From positions 1 through 64,000 of the forward strand of contig CAZVOA010000006.1 in NCBI GenBank assembly GCA_964628465.1: 64,000 nucleotides of DNA. The letters run 5' to 3'. A program made the position numbers and the translations under genes. Positions 1 to 9,833 of this stretch are shown here, one piece after another. Position 1 is the stretch's first letter; each line of letters begins with the position of its first letter. A model generated the notes under the pieces. The model was not told the origin of the DNA. It saw only the letters and a list, made by a program, of their open reading frames with translations, and did not search any database. The stretch comes from JAFGPS01 sp964628465. Lineage in GTDB: Bacteria > Planctomycetota > Phycisphaerae > Sedimentisphaerales > Anaerobacaceae.

Positions 1-14
1 GTAGATTAACAGAA

Positions 15-51
15 AAAAGGCCTGTACTGATTAACTCGGTACAGGCCTTTT
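15..51. terminator. Rho-independent terminator of an upstream gene
   Basis: A perfect stem (AAAAGGCCTGTAC at 15-27, complement at 39-51) encloses an 11-nt loop. A-run on one side and T-run on the other make it potentially bidirectional. It most likely ends the gene lying left of the window. The rest of 52-241 holds no gene; a TATAAT at 213-218 lacks a properly spaced -35 box. Confidence 0.85.
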
Positions 52-241
52 TATTTGAACATAAAATAATACTCTTAAATTATCTCGTAAACCAGCCCAT
101 CATTCCTGTCGATAATCCATCTGTAGCGGATAGCCCTTATATGTTTAATAAGGTGTATAAATATGAAATGAACTATACGCTGAATATTGAATGTTATTGA
201 ACACTTAAACCCTATAATAACGAGATTGTGAGTGATGAATT

Positions 242-1063
242 ATGAGTTTTGATGTAACCTTAAAAGATTATCTGAAAGAAATTGATAAAGCCCCTTTATT
301 AACCGCAAAGGAAGAAAATACTCTCGGCAGCTTAATAGTTAATGAAAATGATCCTATGGCCAGAGAGCAATTGGTACGAAGTAATCTCAGGCTTGTAGTC
401 AATATAGCCAAAAAATATGCCAATCGCGGTATGGGTCTGGGTGACCTGATTGAAGAAGGAAATCTCGGACTAATCCGGGCAGTGGATTATTTTGACCCGA
501 ACAGAGGAGTTCGTTTCAGTACATACGCGGCATGGTGGATTAAACAAAGCATTAAGCGATCCTTACTGGAAAATGTTCAGCCTGTACATATTCCTACATA
601 TATGGTTGCTTTAATAAATCAATGGAAACACACTGCTTCAGAGCTTGATATTACGCTCGGACGAAACGCGACAGTCGAAGAAATGGCTGATATTATGAAG
701 CTTCCCTTGCGTAAAGCAAGTGTAATAAATCGTATAGTGGAAGTTCTTGGTTCGACCGGTGAAAACAGTTTCTCTGAAGGACCGGAGGATGACCAACTGC
801 TTGAAGCGATTCTTGAAGATACAAATGCCGGAAGACCCGAAGATGTTCTGGTCGCGGTAGAAGAAAAAACCAAAGCTCTCAGATTTCTCAATGAGATTGA
901 TTGTCGAGAAGCTGAAATCATAAAATTACACTATGGGCTTGATGGTAAAAAACCTTTATCGCTTAAGGAAATAGGCGAGAAGCTCGATTTGACACGAGAA
1001 AGAATTCGCCAGCTTCGCAGAGATGCTCTTACAAAACTTTATGAATTTATGAATGACGAGTAA
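242..1063 (+). CDS. RNA polymerase sigma factor, RpoD/SigA family (short, no region 1.1)
   Basis: A 273-residue sigma-70 factor of the primary/group 2 type. Region 1.2 is at about 5-36 and region 2 at about 41-108, including the core-binding helix (NLRLVVNIAKKYANRG) and the -10-reading segment (RFSTYAAWWIKQSIKRSL). Region 3 spans about 115-190. Region 4 ends in the helix-turn-helix LKEIGEKLDLTRERIRQLRR at about 241-260. There is no region 1.1 and no non-conserved insertion, so it is much shorter than a typical primary sigma factor and fits a group 2 or compact SigA-like factor. It directs core polymerase to promoters. The shine-dalgarno sequence is weak (GAGTGATG). Whether it is the housekeeping factor cannot be told from this window. 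Confidence 0.92.
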   Translation: MSFDVTLKDYLKEIDKAPLLTAKEENTLGSLIVNENDPMAREQLVRSNLRLVVNIAKKYANRGMGLGDLIEEGNLGLIRAVDYFDPNRGVRFSTYAAWWIKQSIKRSLLENVQPVHIPTYMVALINQWKHTASELDITLGRNATVEEMADIMKLPLRKASVINRIVEVLGSTGENSFSEGPEDDQLLEAILEDTNAGRPEDVLVAVEEKTKALRFLNEIDCREAEIIKLHYGLDGKKPLSLKEIGEKLDLTRERIRQLRRDALTKLYEFMNDE

Positions 1064-1195
1064 AGTTTTTCAAAAAAACTGATTTCTAAACTTTAACTAA
1101 TTGTGTAAAATAACACGAAGTTGAGTATATTTTAATATTGGGTGTATAATTCAGGTTTAGCCGTTACAGGCGAATTCTTTGAAGGAGTATTATAT

Positions 1196-1726
1196 ATGAG
1201 TAAAGGAATTGATCTCAAAACATACATTCGTGAATTCCCGGACTGGCCCAAAGAAGGAATTTTATTTCGTGACATCACACCAATATTATTACATCCGAGA
1301 GTATTTACCGCCGCGGTTGATTCTCTATGCTCTCCTTATTATAAAATATTTGAAATAGATTATGTAGCGGCTGTCGAAGCGCGTGGGTTCATATTCGGAA
1401 CAGCCGTCGCGGAAAGACTTGGTGTCGGTTTCGTACCAATTCGCAAGAAAGGCAAGCTGCCCGGACATGTTCAGAGTATAACCTATGATTTGGAATATGG
1501 TGCAGATACTTTACAGGTTCAAAGCGAAGCAATCGAACACGGCAGCAATGTTTTAATGGTAGATGATTTGCTCGCGACCGCTGGAACTATGTGTTCAGCA
1601 TGCAAACTTATCGAAAGAGTTGGCGGAAAAATAGCAGGCATTTCTTTTCTCGTCGAACTTGCTTACCTGCATGGCAGAGAAAAACTCAGCGACTATAAAG
1701 TGACTTCAGTTGTTTCATACGAATAA
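1196..1726 (+). CDS. apt: Adenine phosphoribosyltransferase
   Basis: A 176-residue cytosolic enzyme that converts adenine and PRPP to AMP and pyrophosphate in purine salvage. The PRPP-binding motif VLMVDDLLATAGT is at about 119-131, and the VEARGFIFG and RKKGKLPG segments are typical of Apt. I chose the ATG at 1196 because GAAGGAG lies 8 nt upstream (1181-1187) and gives the usual Apt length; a GTG at 1142 in the same frame would add 18 residues unlike the family. It lies 130 bp after the sigma factor and 67 bp before the OPT gene, with no clear functional link to either. Confidence 0.95.
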   Translation: MSKGIDLKTYIREFPDWPKEGILFRDITPILLHPRVFTAAVDSLCSPYYKIFEIDYVAAVEARGFIFGTAVAERLGVGFVPIRKKGKLPGHVQSITYDLEYGADTLQVQSEAIEHGSNVLMVDDLLATAGTMCSACKLIERVGGKIAGISFLVELAYLHGREKLSDYKVTSVVSYE

Positions 1727-1793
1727 GCTTTTTGGTAATAGGCGCTATAAGTATAGTTACTGGAAACATATATAGTAGAAAGGAGGCACTATA

Positions 1794-3542
1794 GTGACTA
1801 ACAACACAGGTCAGGCAGATCGAATCATCCGTCACGGACCTTATCCCGAATTGACTTGGACGGCTCTCATTGTCGGCTATAGTATTGGAATTCTTATCAC
1901 CATTAGTATCGGATACGCAAGTTTAATCCTCGGTTTTTCCATAGAAGGTTCCGAAGTAGCCGCCATTTTAGGTTTCGGACTTCTTCGCGGCCTAATGCAC
2001 CGAAGCAGTATCATCGAAAACAATATAAACCAAACGATTGCAAGTGCCGTAAACGGAGCCTCAGCAGGTTTGATGTTCACTGTCCCTGCGTTATTTATTC
2101 TTGAAGAGACTAACTTCAGCCCGACTCTTATGGTCTTATCCTGTATTGCTGGTGGAATATTAGGTATAGCATTTATAATTCCGCTTCGCAAACAGATGAT
2201 TGATTTCGAGCGTCTTACTTATCCCGGTGGTGTCGCGGTCGCAACCATTTTAAAATCACCAGGCGCCGGAGTTCACAAAGCATTGCTCCTTGTAGCGGGA
2301 ATAGCGTTAAGCGGAATAGTTCATTTTACAAGCCAGATAACCGGATTCGAATATTGGAATATCGGGGAATTATTGCATCTTCCTGATTACATGAATGGAA
2401 TTATGTACGTTTCCATTATGACAATAGGAGTTGGATTTATTTCAGGAAGAGGCGGCTTTTCGTTTATTGTGGGTGGTTTTGCCTGTTACTGGATTCTCGC
2501 ACCTGTTTTATCTGCGACGGGTCATTTACCGGGTGCGGAAACTCTAATGAGTCTTAAGATGGAAATGCCGAATTATCTTCGCTTGAATTTGTTCAGGCCA
2601 GCCGGTATCGGGATGCTCATTGGCGGAGCGATAACGGGTATTGTTCTGGCTCTGCCGCTTATAGTGAGCGCAATAAAAAGTATGCAAACGGCATCAAAAT
2701 CCAAATCCGCTTTATCACAGGATGAAATGCCGATAAAGCTCCTTTATATTGGTATTGTTGGTGCGACAATTCTTCTTTTTATCGTCGCGACTCTTTCTGT
2801 AAAAGAATTGGGTATTGTCCGGGGGGCTATAATGGCTATTCTCGGCACAATCTGGATTTGGGTAGCCGGAGTGATTCTTTCGGAATGTATCGGTCGAACA
2901 AACTGGTCTCCTCTTAGCGGCATGACTCTTATTGGAGTGACAATTCTGATTGTAATCAGCAGCGGTCACGAAGATAAATCTGTCGCCATTATTTCTTCAG
3001 TAATGGTTGGTGCCGCAACGTGTGTCGCAATGGCACAAGCTACAGATTTAATGCTGGATTTGAAAACGGGTTATCTTGTCGGCGCTTCACCGAAAAAACA
3101 ACAAATGGGACAATTTGCGGCTACATGGCTCGGCCCTATTGTTGTTATGATACTTATTTACATACTTCATAATGCTTACGAACTTGGAAGTGAAAAACTC
3201 CCCGCTCCGCAGGGTCAGGCATTGGCAAGCATGATTAACGGCATACTTGGCGGCGATGTCCCTGTAAAGAAATATATCGCTGGAGCGGGCCTTGGCGCGT
3301 TGCTCAGTGCGAGCGGCGTAGGCGGACTTGGCATTCTTGTCGGTCTCGGTTTTTATTTACCATTTGATATAGTTCTTACATATAGTATAGGTACTGTACT
3401 TCGCTTATCAATCGACCGCATAAAAGGTGAAAGATTCAGCGAAGAAATCGGAATACCTTTCGCCGCCGGTCTTATTGTCGGTGAAGCACTTGTCGGCGTA
3501 GGTTTTGCGGTAGTTAAAATCTTAATGAGCTTTGCTTCCTGA
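1794..3542 (+). CDS. OPT family oligopeptide/metal-chelate transporter
   Basis: A 582-residue inner-membrane protein with many hydrophobic helices along its whole length. The signature near the last third (LKTGYLVGASPKKQQMGQF) and the glycine-rich C-terminal helices are characteristic of the OPT family, which imports oligopeptides or metal-siderophore-like chelates by proton symport. The GTG start at 1794 is supported by a strong AAAGGAGG at 1779-1786. It is slightly shorter than many bacterial OPT members but has both ends. The small membrane protein that follows after 15 bp is probably co-transcribed. The substrate cannot be predicted from sequence. Confidence 0.9.
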   Translation: MTNNTGQADRIIRHGPYPELTWTALIVGYSIGILITISIGYASLILGFSIEGSEVAAILGFGLLRGLMHRSSIIENNINQTIASAVNGASAGLMFTVPALFILEETNFSPTLMVLSCIAGGILGIAFIIPLRKQMIDFERLTYPGGVAVATILKSPGAGVHKALLLVAGIALSGIVHFTSQITGFEYWNIGELLHLPDYMNGIMYVSIMTIGVGFISGRGGFSFIVGGFACYWILAPVLSATGHLPGAETLMSLKMEMPNYLRLNLFRPAGIGMLIGGAITGIVLALPLIVSAIKSMQTASKSKSALSQDEMPIKLLYIGIVGATILLFIVATLSVKELGIVRGAIMAILGTIWIWVAGVILSECIGRTNWSPLSGMTLIGVTILIVISSGHEDKSVAIISSVMVGAATCVAMAQATDLMLDLKTGYLVGASPKKQQMGQFAATWLGPIVVMILIYILHNAYELGSEKLPAPQGQALASMINGILGGDVPVKKYIAGAGLGALLSASGVGGLGILVGLGFYLPFDIVLTYSIGTVLRLSIDRIKGERFSEEIGIPFAAGLIVGEALVGVGFAVVKILMSFAS

Positions 3543-3557
3543 AAAGGGGAAATAAAA

Positions 3558-4133
3558 ATGAAAATAATCGGATATTTAATGATAACAGTCGGTTTTCTCG
3601 CCGGAGCTTTGGCAACAATGATTGAAACTGATTTGGTTGAATGGAAAGCAAACGATTTAGTAAGATGGGATTATTTCGCTGTTTCCATGGCGATTGGAAT
3701 AGTCGGTGTTTTTGTTGTGCGGGCCGGACACAAAAAAGTTCATACATCCGAAGAAGCCTTGAATAAAAATATATCTTCTGTGGAAGCGTCACTGATAAAC
3801 ATTGTAACAAATATAACAGAACTGAATTCACAAAAAGATTCCATTAATACTTATGATGTACGTTTCAAAATTGACGAACTTTTCCCAAACGACCTTACAA
3901 ATTTTGTTGATGCCAGAAAGAGCATTTCGCACATATACGGCTTAGTAGCTTACGGTGATGTTATGAGCAGTTTCGCCGCCGGTGAGCGATATCTAAATCG
4001 CGTCTGGTCAGCTTCGGCTGATGGCTATATCGACGAAGTAAATACCTACATCGAAAAATCCAGGGAACAATTTATCGACAGCCTCGCAAAAATCAAAAAC
4101 CTGAAAAATCAGCAAGCTCTAAATCGACCTTAG
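3558..4133 (+). CDS. Small two-helix membrane protein downstream of OPT transporter
   Basis: A 191-residue protein that I do not recognise. It has two N-terminal hydrophobic segments (about 3-21 and 40-57), then a hydrophilic mostly helical region of about 130 residues that is probably cytoplasmic or periplasmic. The start follows AAAGGGGAAATA. It is 15 bp downstream of the OPT gene and on the same strand, so it is likely translated from the same transcript and may be an accessory or structural partner, although that is only inferred from position. There is no catalytic motif. Confidence 0.8.
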   Translation: MKIIGYLMITVGFLAGALATMIETDLVEWKANDLVRWDYFAVSMAIGIVGVFVVRAGHKKVHTSEEALNKNISSVEASLINIVTNITELNSQKDSINTYDVRFKIDELFPNDLTNFVDARKSISHIYGLVAYGDVMSSFAAGERYLNRVWSASADGYIDEVNTYIEKSREQFIDSLAKIKNLKNQQALNRP

Positions 4134-4294
4134 GCTTTAGACTTAAGACCATTTTAGTATAGATGAATTTACGAGCCAAACGATTATTGCCTTTATTGCC
4201 AAGCTCTATGAACTATTCTCCTTCTCTTGCCGCGATTCGACTGAACTCGTCGAAGCCTGGCACGGCGGGTAAATATTCGGAGTTTTGACTCTGT

Positions 4295-5917
4295 CTATTT
4301 TGTTCGTCTTGCGCCCCATTCGCCCAACATCCGTTTAAGGCGATGCAAAATACTGACCGGTATCGATTCCTGTTTTATCACGCCGGAGGCTCGCAGTTTT
4401 TCCAGCGATTCGGCGTTCTGAGCCATGCGGGCAGCCGCCAAATCTGATAGCACTTTCGGAATCTCTTCCCGGACCGAAAGCAGACAGGTGAAAGCGTTCT
4501 GGTCGAATTCAAGCAATTCGCAATCTGTTGTTGCCGTCATTGTAGCGCTTCTCGGTAAACCTGTCAGAAGACTCATTTCACCGAACACTGCTCCGGGATT
4601 AAGATCGAATTCTATATTTCCTGCGGTATTGGGATTCGCGATGCTGCCGTGTATGCTTCCCCTGACAATGACATAAAACGATTCTCCATCATCATTTTGA
4701 CGCATTAAAGTTTCACCCTTAGTAAAACGGATTCGTTTCACATTTCTGGCTACCGCTTTTAGTTCGTCACGACTGAGCATGCATATTCCCTCGGAATCAG
4801 CCATGAGCTTGCGGCCAAAATCGCTGCGGAGCAAATCGTCAACAATACGTTCAATTTCAGAAGCTAAAGGTTTTTCAAACTGCTGTGCATGAACAGCCTC
4901 CATAAAGTTTCCAAGCAGTCGCCCGCTCATGGGGAAGGGAATCTCAATACCCCGGCGGTTAAACTTATACCATATCATACGCATGACATTGCCTTCGATA
5001 GGTGTGCGCTGTTCGTAATGCTTTGACCAGAAACGCAGAATATATTCGATGCAGAAATCTTTAAATCCTGTTATATACGCATCAGGTGCGGGTTGTTTCT
5101 CGACTGTCGGTACACTTTGCGCCGCCTCGATTAGAGCGGCTATGACATCACCAGGCGCATCGCCATAGCTGGCTGCTACAGGAACCTCATGCCGGCGCAA
5201 ACTTGTTTTTGAGGAAAAATTTCGGATAGTAAAATCCGCGAGTTTACCGTTGGGAACAATAACTATGTGATCTCCTGTAGTGCGCAAGCGTGTCTCACGC
5301 CAATTGACACTGATTACCTGGCCGATTGTCCCGTCCACTTCAATCCAATCTCCTATTGACATTGAGCGGCAGGCGTGCAAAGATATACCAGCCAGCAAAT
5401 TACCCAGTACACCCTGCATAGCAAAGCCGATGACTCCGGTTACAATCGCTGTTGAAGTGAGCAGCACGCCAATCTCGAATTTCAATTGATACTTGATTAA
5501 TATAAAAGCCACTCCCATCATGATAGTCAGACGCATCATGCCGCGAGTCAGACGATTCAGAGGACAGACCTTTCCAAGTTGAGCAAATGTTTCGACAATT
5601 AATCCTTCGGCAAGTCTTACCAAGGCGTAAATAGCCCAGAACGACAGCCATGCCTGATCGTACGGACGACCATCCTGTGGTAAATTGAGCCAGTAACCCA
5701 TTGGAAGGGAAAGTATTATCACTAAAATCGGAAACGCGACATAGTTCAGCAATACGCCGGCAAAATGCAGTTTGGATCTTTGGCTTGGTTTCACATCGTC
5801 AGTGATACAATAACGGCGGCGAATAGGAATATGTAATACAGACGCCAGTAATAGCACTAACAGCACACAGGAAATATTCTGAAAATAAGGCAGCAGCGGC
5901 TCAATCCATTTTAACAT
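4295..5917 (-). CDS. MscS-type mechanosensitive channel with C-terminal cyclic-nucleotide-binding domain
   Basis: A 540-residue inner-membrane protein. About five hydrophobic segments (11-31, 52-76, 88-108, 127-143, 148-180) lead into a glycine/alanine-rich pore helix and the MscS beta domain (about 181-250, with IGDWIEVDGTIGQV). Residues about 380-485 form a cyclic-nucleotide-binding domain; the phosphate-binding cassette FGEMSLLTGLPRSATMTA at about 455-472 keeps the Glu and Arg that contact cyclic nucleotide. MscS channels release solutes under membrane tension; members with this extra domain are gated or modulated by cAMP/cGMP. It is the last gene of a five-gene minus-strand operon whose middle gene is an adenylate cyclase, so cAMP is the likely ligand. 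Confidence 0.93.
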   Translation of the reverse strand: MLKWIEPLLPYFQNISCVLLVLLLASVLHIPIRRRYCITDDVKPSQRSKLHFAGVLLNYVAFPILVIILSLPMGYWLNLPQDGRPYDQAWLSFWAIYALVRLAEGLIVETFAQLGKVCPLNRLTRGMMRLTIMMGVAFILIKYQLKFEIGVLLTSTAIVTGVIGFAMQGVLGNLLAGISLHACRSMSIGDWIEVDGTIGQVISVNWRETRLRTTGDHIVIVPNGKLADFTIRNFSSKTSLRRHEVPVAASYGDAPGDVIAALIEAAQSVPTVEKQPAPDAYITGFKDFCIEYILRFWSKHYEQRTPIEGNVMRMIWYKFNRRGIEIPFPMSGRLLGNFMEAVHAQQFEKPLASEIERIVDDLLRSDFGRKLMADSEGICMLSRDELKAVARNVKRIRFTKGETLMRQNDDGESFYVIVRGSIHGSIANPNTAGNIEFDLNPGAVFGEMSLLTGLPRSATMTATTDCELLEFDQNAFTCLLSVREEIPKVLSDLAAARMAQNAESLEKLRASGVIKQESIPVSILHRLKRMLGEWGARRTK

Positions 5918-5944
5918 TTTTATCCCTTTCCTTCGCGGTATTCA

Positions 5945-6781
5945 TTAATCACCGATTGTAAACCATTGCCCGGCACGCCCGACAACAGCACTTGGCATGT
6001 TTTTTTTTGCATTTTGCTCTGCATCATGTAAAGTAACATCATCCGCTTCCGGGGCATGATGACCAAGAAGCACTTTTTTTACTCCTGCTGAAATTGCGGT
6101 TTCTACGACATCTTCCCGGCATGAATGTCCCCAGCCATCGAATTGTTTCGCGTCTTTTTTTGCAAAATGTGCATCCATGATTAACAAATCAGCAGGTTTT
6201 GGCTCGATGCACATTTTTATAAATTCCGCTTCCTGCGTCGTTGTTCGCTTGCGCCATTCTATATCAGTGGCAAATACCATTGAAGTGTCACTCCATGTAT
6301 CATCTATGCGGTAAGCCATACAGCCGCCTGGGTGAGGAATCATACAACCTCGAATTTTCAATCCGCCCAGGTTGATTTCATCTGCTTTAAAATCTGAAAA
6401 TACAATTTTCGCACTCATTTTCTCGTATGAAACCGGCCAATACGGCGGACCAAGAAGTCCCTTTACCGCATCGAGAACAGTCCACTGCCCAAGTATCGGT
6501 CCGACAAGCGAAAACTTCCATTCAGGTTTATAGAACAGGGGATTCATCGTTAGTCCGGCTATATGGTCAAGATGATAATGTGAAAACAAAATTGTCACCG
6601 GCCCTGGTTCTGTAATCGATAGCTGTTTTGCAATAGAGTGTATACCTGTTCCGGCATCAAGAATTATCCGTTCGTTTTGCGAACCGATAAGCAATAATGA
6701 TGTTGTGTCACCACCAAATATTTCGTAAGAGCTTCCCGCACATGGTCTGCTGCCCCGCAATCCACCAATGAAAATCCGCAT
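5945..6781 (-). CDS. Metallo-beta-lactamase-fold hydrolase, candidate cyclic-nucleotide phosphodiesterase
   Basis: A 278-residue MBL-fold protein of the RNase Z/PhnP/phosphodiesterase branch. Metal ligands are complete: HYHLDH (H68, H70, D72, H73), H140 in IPHPGG, D163 in FATDIEW and H241/H242 in LGHHAPE. The string HYHLDHIAGL partly matches the class II cAMP phosphodiesterase pattern, although the following residues diverge. The start at 6781 has GGAG about 7 nt upstream; an upstream ATG at 6817 would overlap the cyclase gene and has no family-like residues. Only 2 nt separate it from the cyclase stop, so the two are translationally linked. A phosphodiesterase role is inferred from that linkage; other phosphoester substrates are possible. 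Confidence 0.85.
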   Translation of the reverse strand: MRIFIGGLRGSRPCAGSSYEIFGGDTTSLLLIGSQNERIILDAGTGIHSIAKQLSITEPGPVTILFSHYHLDHIAGLTMNPLFYKPEWKFSLVGPILGQWTVLDAVKGLLGPPYWPVSYEKMSAKIVFSDFKADEINLGGLKIRGCMIPHPGGCMAYRIDDTWSDTSMVFATDIEWRKRTTTQEAEFIKMCIEPKPADLLIMDAHFAKKDAKQFDGWGHSCREDVVETAISAGVKKVLLGHHAPEADDVTLHDAEQNAKKNMPSAVVGRAGQWFTIGD

Positions 6782-6783
6782 AT

Positions 6784-8877
6784 TTATTTCTCCGTAAGCT
6801 CCCATACTCCATCCCATGTCACAGGAGGATTTTCTATCAAATGCTCGCAGCGTTTTAGATAACGTATCGCCGCTGGATCATCAGTCAGTTTCGAGAAGAT
6901 ATTTATCGCATTTTGAAAATCTCCCTTTTGGAAATATTCCAGTCCTTCTGAAAACTGTTTACAATCAGCGGGGGCGGCGTCTGTCTTAAATTCGGTCAGT
7001 TCATATACTGTTATGGCATTTTTCCTCCCGACTACACGAAGGTCGGCCAGCTTGCGTCCACGGAACTCAGAGGAAACGAGTTTCCATGTACTTTCAGAAA
7101 TCATAGTCTCCGTGCCAAAGGCTTTATTCGCACCTTCAAGGCGTGAGGCAAGATTCGCCGCGTCTCCAAGAATTGTATAGTTGAATCGTTTTTGAGAACC
7201 CATATTTCCCACTACAACCTGGCCTGTGTTAAGTCCCGCTCTCATGCGAAGAATTGTTCCTGTGCGTTCATGGTAAACTTCCCGAAGTTCAGTCAGCCGC
7301 TTTTGGCATCGCAGCACCGCGCGGCATGCACGCATGGCATGATCCTGCTGTTCCAGCGGCGCATTCCAGAACGCTATAATCGCGTCGCCCTCGTACTTAT
7401 CCAGCGTGCCGCCTTCGTCCATGATAATATCCGTCATCTCGGTAAGGTAATTATTCAGTAAGGCAGTAAGCGCCGTCGGGTCCAGTTTTTCAGAAAATGT
7501 CGAAAATCCGGCCAAATCAGTGAACAGGATAGTTAATTCTTTTTTCTCTCCGCCAAGCTGCAAATGCGTCGGGTCGAGCAGAATTTTCTCGATTACTTCG
7601 CCGCTTAGATAGTGACGGAATGCCTGTTTTATAAATGCCTTCTGACGTCCCTCAGCCCAGTAATTCGCGGCAAGAGCGCCGACAAGTCCCAATGCCGCAC
7701 CCGTTTCATGGGCAATCACAGGCCACCAGTAACCTTTAGCGTATAATACAAAACCTGCAAGTACAGGCGCAGACAGCCATAGAATGGAAAACGAACCGGC
7801 TTGCCACCATCTGCCTCCGAAAGTCAGTGACAAAGCTGAAGCGATAGAGATTGCCGCTATACCAATAATTACCCACAACAGAGGAGTTTGTCTTATGAAA
7901 GAGTCCGTAAGCAGGTTATCAACAAATGTCGAGTGTAAAACTACTCCGGGACATTTCGCGTTGACTGGAACAGGACGCAAATCAAGCAGGGCTGGTGCGC
8001 TGCATCCCAGGAATACGTAAGTGTTTTTGAATATTGCAGGCGAAAGCGAAGGCTCTTCACCGTCACGCAATCGAAGTTCCGATTGTATTACAGCGGCGGC
8101 GGATAACGCTTCTGATAAATCGCTTCCGCCCCGGAAACGAAGAATTACATTGCCATCTTTATCGACAGGAATATTTTTGTCACCAAGACTTATTTGCTCG
8201 TCTGAAACATCTACAGATTTTATCCTCGTTTCCGCTTTGATGTATGCAGCCAATCCAAGGGCGGGAATATCGACATTATCAAATCTTGAAAAAGGCATTA
8301 TTCGCCTATATACACCATCATAATCAGGAAGGCCTTTCACATGTCCGACCGAGACACTGTCGCTGACAATCTCTTTCACAGGAAACAGCAGACTGCCGGA
8401 TTCAGGAAATTCAGCCGTGTCGATTTTCAAATCCGGACGCGGCATATATTGCGGCCATTCATTCTGACTCCCGCCGGGCTGAACTGACAAGACTACAGGC
8501 ACAGATGACAGAGCCTCGCCAAGTGCTTCATCATCTGATACGCCATAGACCGAAGGCTCGGTGAATAACAGGTCCATGGAAAGCACCTTTGCTCCGCCTC
8601 GCTCACAAAAAGATACAATCGCTCCGTAAACCTCACGCGGCCAGGGCCATCCCCAGTCATTTTCACTCTTGGCCCACTCCAGACTCGCCTGATCTATGAA
8701 TATTAATTTAACTTCATTCGCAATTTTTTCTCTTTGTGAAAAATATCGCGCACGCCATGTCCATGTTGGCGCCTCCCATGATTCGAGCCGACCGGACCAC
8801 CATATAATCAGCGATACAACTCCTGCGGCCAGGCCTATCATCACCCCACGCAAATATTTCTTCCCTGTTATAGACAT
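6784..8877 (-). CDS. CHASE2-domain class III adenylate cyclase
   Basis: A 697-residue membrane receptor cyclase. An N-terminal helix (about 10-28) is followed by an extracytoplasmic CHASE2 sensor (about 35-330), three transmembrane helices (about 335-410), a class III cyclase domain (about 440-620) and a TPR-like tail. Metal-binding Asp residues occur in FTDLAGF and in KYEGDAIIAFW, where the Lys is the adenine-selecting residue. YTILGDAANLASRLEG has Thr at the second specificity position together with the Asn and Arg of the transition state, the pattern of class IIIb adenylate cyclases. It makes cAMP in response to an unknown periplasmic signal. It lies in an operon with a cNMP-binding channel, an MBL hydrolase, a peptidase and an SH3 protein. 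Confidence 0.94.
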   Translation of the reverse strand: MSITGKKYLRGVMIGLAAGVVSLIIWWSGRLESWEAPTWTWRARYFSQREKIANEVKLIFIDQASLEWAKSENDWGWPWPREVYGAIVSFCERGGAKVLSMDLLFTEPSVYGVSDDEALGEALSSVPVVLSVQPGGSQNEWPQYMPRPDLKIDTAEFPESGSLLFPVKEIVSDSVSVGHVKGLPDYDGVYRRIMPFSRFDNVDIPALGLAAYIKAETRIKSVDVSDEQISLGDKNIPVDKDGNVILRFRGGSDLSEALSAAAVIQSELRLRDGEEPSLSPAIFKNTYVFLGCSAPALLDLRPVPVNAKCPGVVLHSTFVDNLLTDSFIRQTPLLWVIIGIAAISIASALSLTFGGRWWQAGSFSILWLSAPVLAGFVLYAKGYWWPVIAHETGAALGLVGALAANYWAEGRQKAFIKQAFRHYLSGEVIEKILLDPTHLQLGGEKKELTILFTDLAGFSTFSEKLDPTALTALLNNYLTEMTDIIMDEGGTLDKYEGDAIIAFWNAPLEQQDHAMRACRAVLRCQKRLTELREVYHERTGTILRMRAGLNTGQVVVGNMGSQKRFNYTILGDAANLASRLEGANKAFGTETMISESTWKLVSSEFRGRKLADLRVVGRKNAITVYELTEFKTDAAPADCKQFSEGLEYFQKGDFQNAINIFSKLTDDPAAIRYLKRCEHLIENPPVTWDGVWELTEK

Positions 8878-8900
8878 TTTGTCCTTCTGAGTGTCGGATT

Positions 8901-9833
8901 TCAGTTCAATGCCAGCAGCGGCTGCATTATGTTCGTAAAACGCTCCTGCCTGGCCGGATTGGGAACAAAACTGTCATCTGTTATAATGTTGCGTATTGCA
9001 TCCGCACGATTTTTTGGAGAAGGATGCGTTTTGGCAAAACCAAGTCCGCCCGAATGAGACAGACGGTCGTCCATTCGCTGGAGCATTGTTAGTATCGCCG
9101 CCTGCGGGTATCCGGCTTGCTGAAGAATCTTTACAGCGCCGGCGTCCGCGTCATATTCCTGCTCACGGGAATATCCGCTGGTCATAAGTGTCTTTACTAT
9201 ATCACTTACAGAACCCTCAAAATTACGTGTCAGAGTCTGTAATTCCTCGTTGCCAAATTGTTTGGCTGATTCTGAAGCAAGGATGGTCAATGCTTCCGTC
9301 ATACGTCCCTGTTGTATCGCGTTTATTCCATGTTTCAGAGAAACGTGACATATCTCATGCGCCAGTACCGCCGCAAGCTCGTCTTCGTTATTGCAGCATC
9401 GGAGCATCCCGCGTGTCACAAGAATAAATCCGCTTGGTGCGGCAAAAGCGTTAATTTCTTCCGAATCAAGCAGAAGGAAGTGATAGCCTCCAAAGGTTTC
9501 CGGGAAATCGGAGAACATCGCGAGAGACTGGCCGAGTAAATTAAGATATTCATTCTGCTGAGTTCTATCCAGAGGCTGGTATGTCTGAAATACTGTAGCC
9601 GCTACTGCACGTCCGACATAATACTCCTGCTCAGGAGTCAGCTTCTGCTGTGTTTTTTCGATGGCTTCTGAGCCGCGTTTTATGGATTCCGCCTGGTCGC
9701 TTGAAATATTTCCTGTCGCCTGGGCAATACCTGCGCCAACTTCAGCAATTTCACTACAGCCTAAAAACAATAACGCTGTAAATAAACATGCGGCAATTAT
9801 TACGACTGACATAAATAGTTGTTTAATGTTCAT
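8901..9833 (-). CDS. M48-family zinc metalloprotease, lipoprotein
   Basis: A 310-residue peptidase with a lipoprotein signal: hydrophobic stretch followed by FLGC, Cys26 being the lipidation site. The zinc motif HEICH is at 139-143, and the third ligand Glu206 lies in REQEYDAD. This domain arrangement matches periplasmic BepA/LoiP-type or Oma1-like M48 proteases that handle envelope protein quality control. Its ATG overlaps the TGA of the SH3 gene upstream (ATGA), indicating coupled translation, and the cyclase gene follows after 23 nt. It could process the sensor domain of the neighbouring cyclase, but that is inference from context. Confidence 0.92.
   Translation of the reverse strand: MNIKQLFMSVVIIAACLFTALLFLGCSEIAEVGAGIAQATGNISSDQAESIKRGSEAIEKTQQKLTPEQEYYVGRAVAATVFQTYQPLDRTQQNEYLNLLGQSLAMFSDFPETFGGYHFLLLDSEEINAFAAPSGFILVTRGMLRCCNNEDELAAVLAHEICHVSLKHGINAIQQGRMTEALTILASESAKQFGNEELQTLTRNFEGSVSDIVKTLMTSGYSREQEYDADAGAVKILQQAGYPQAAILTMLQRMDDRLSHSGGLGFAKTHPSPKNRADAIRNIITDDSFVPNPARQERFTNIMQPLLALN

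Noticed and set aside
213..218. TATAAT as promoter of the sigma factor gene
   Set aside because: No -35 or extended -10 at an acceptable distance; nearby TTGAAC and TTGAAT are spaced wrongly.
1142..1195. Upstream GTG start for apt
   Set aside because: The ATG at 1196 has GAAGGAG at the right distance and gives the normal Apt length.
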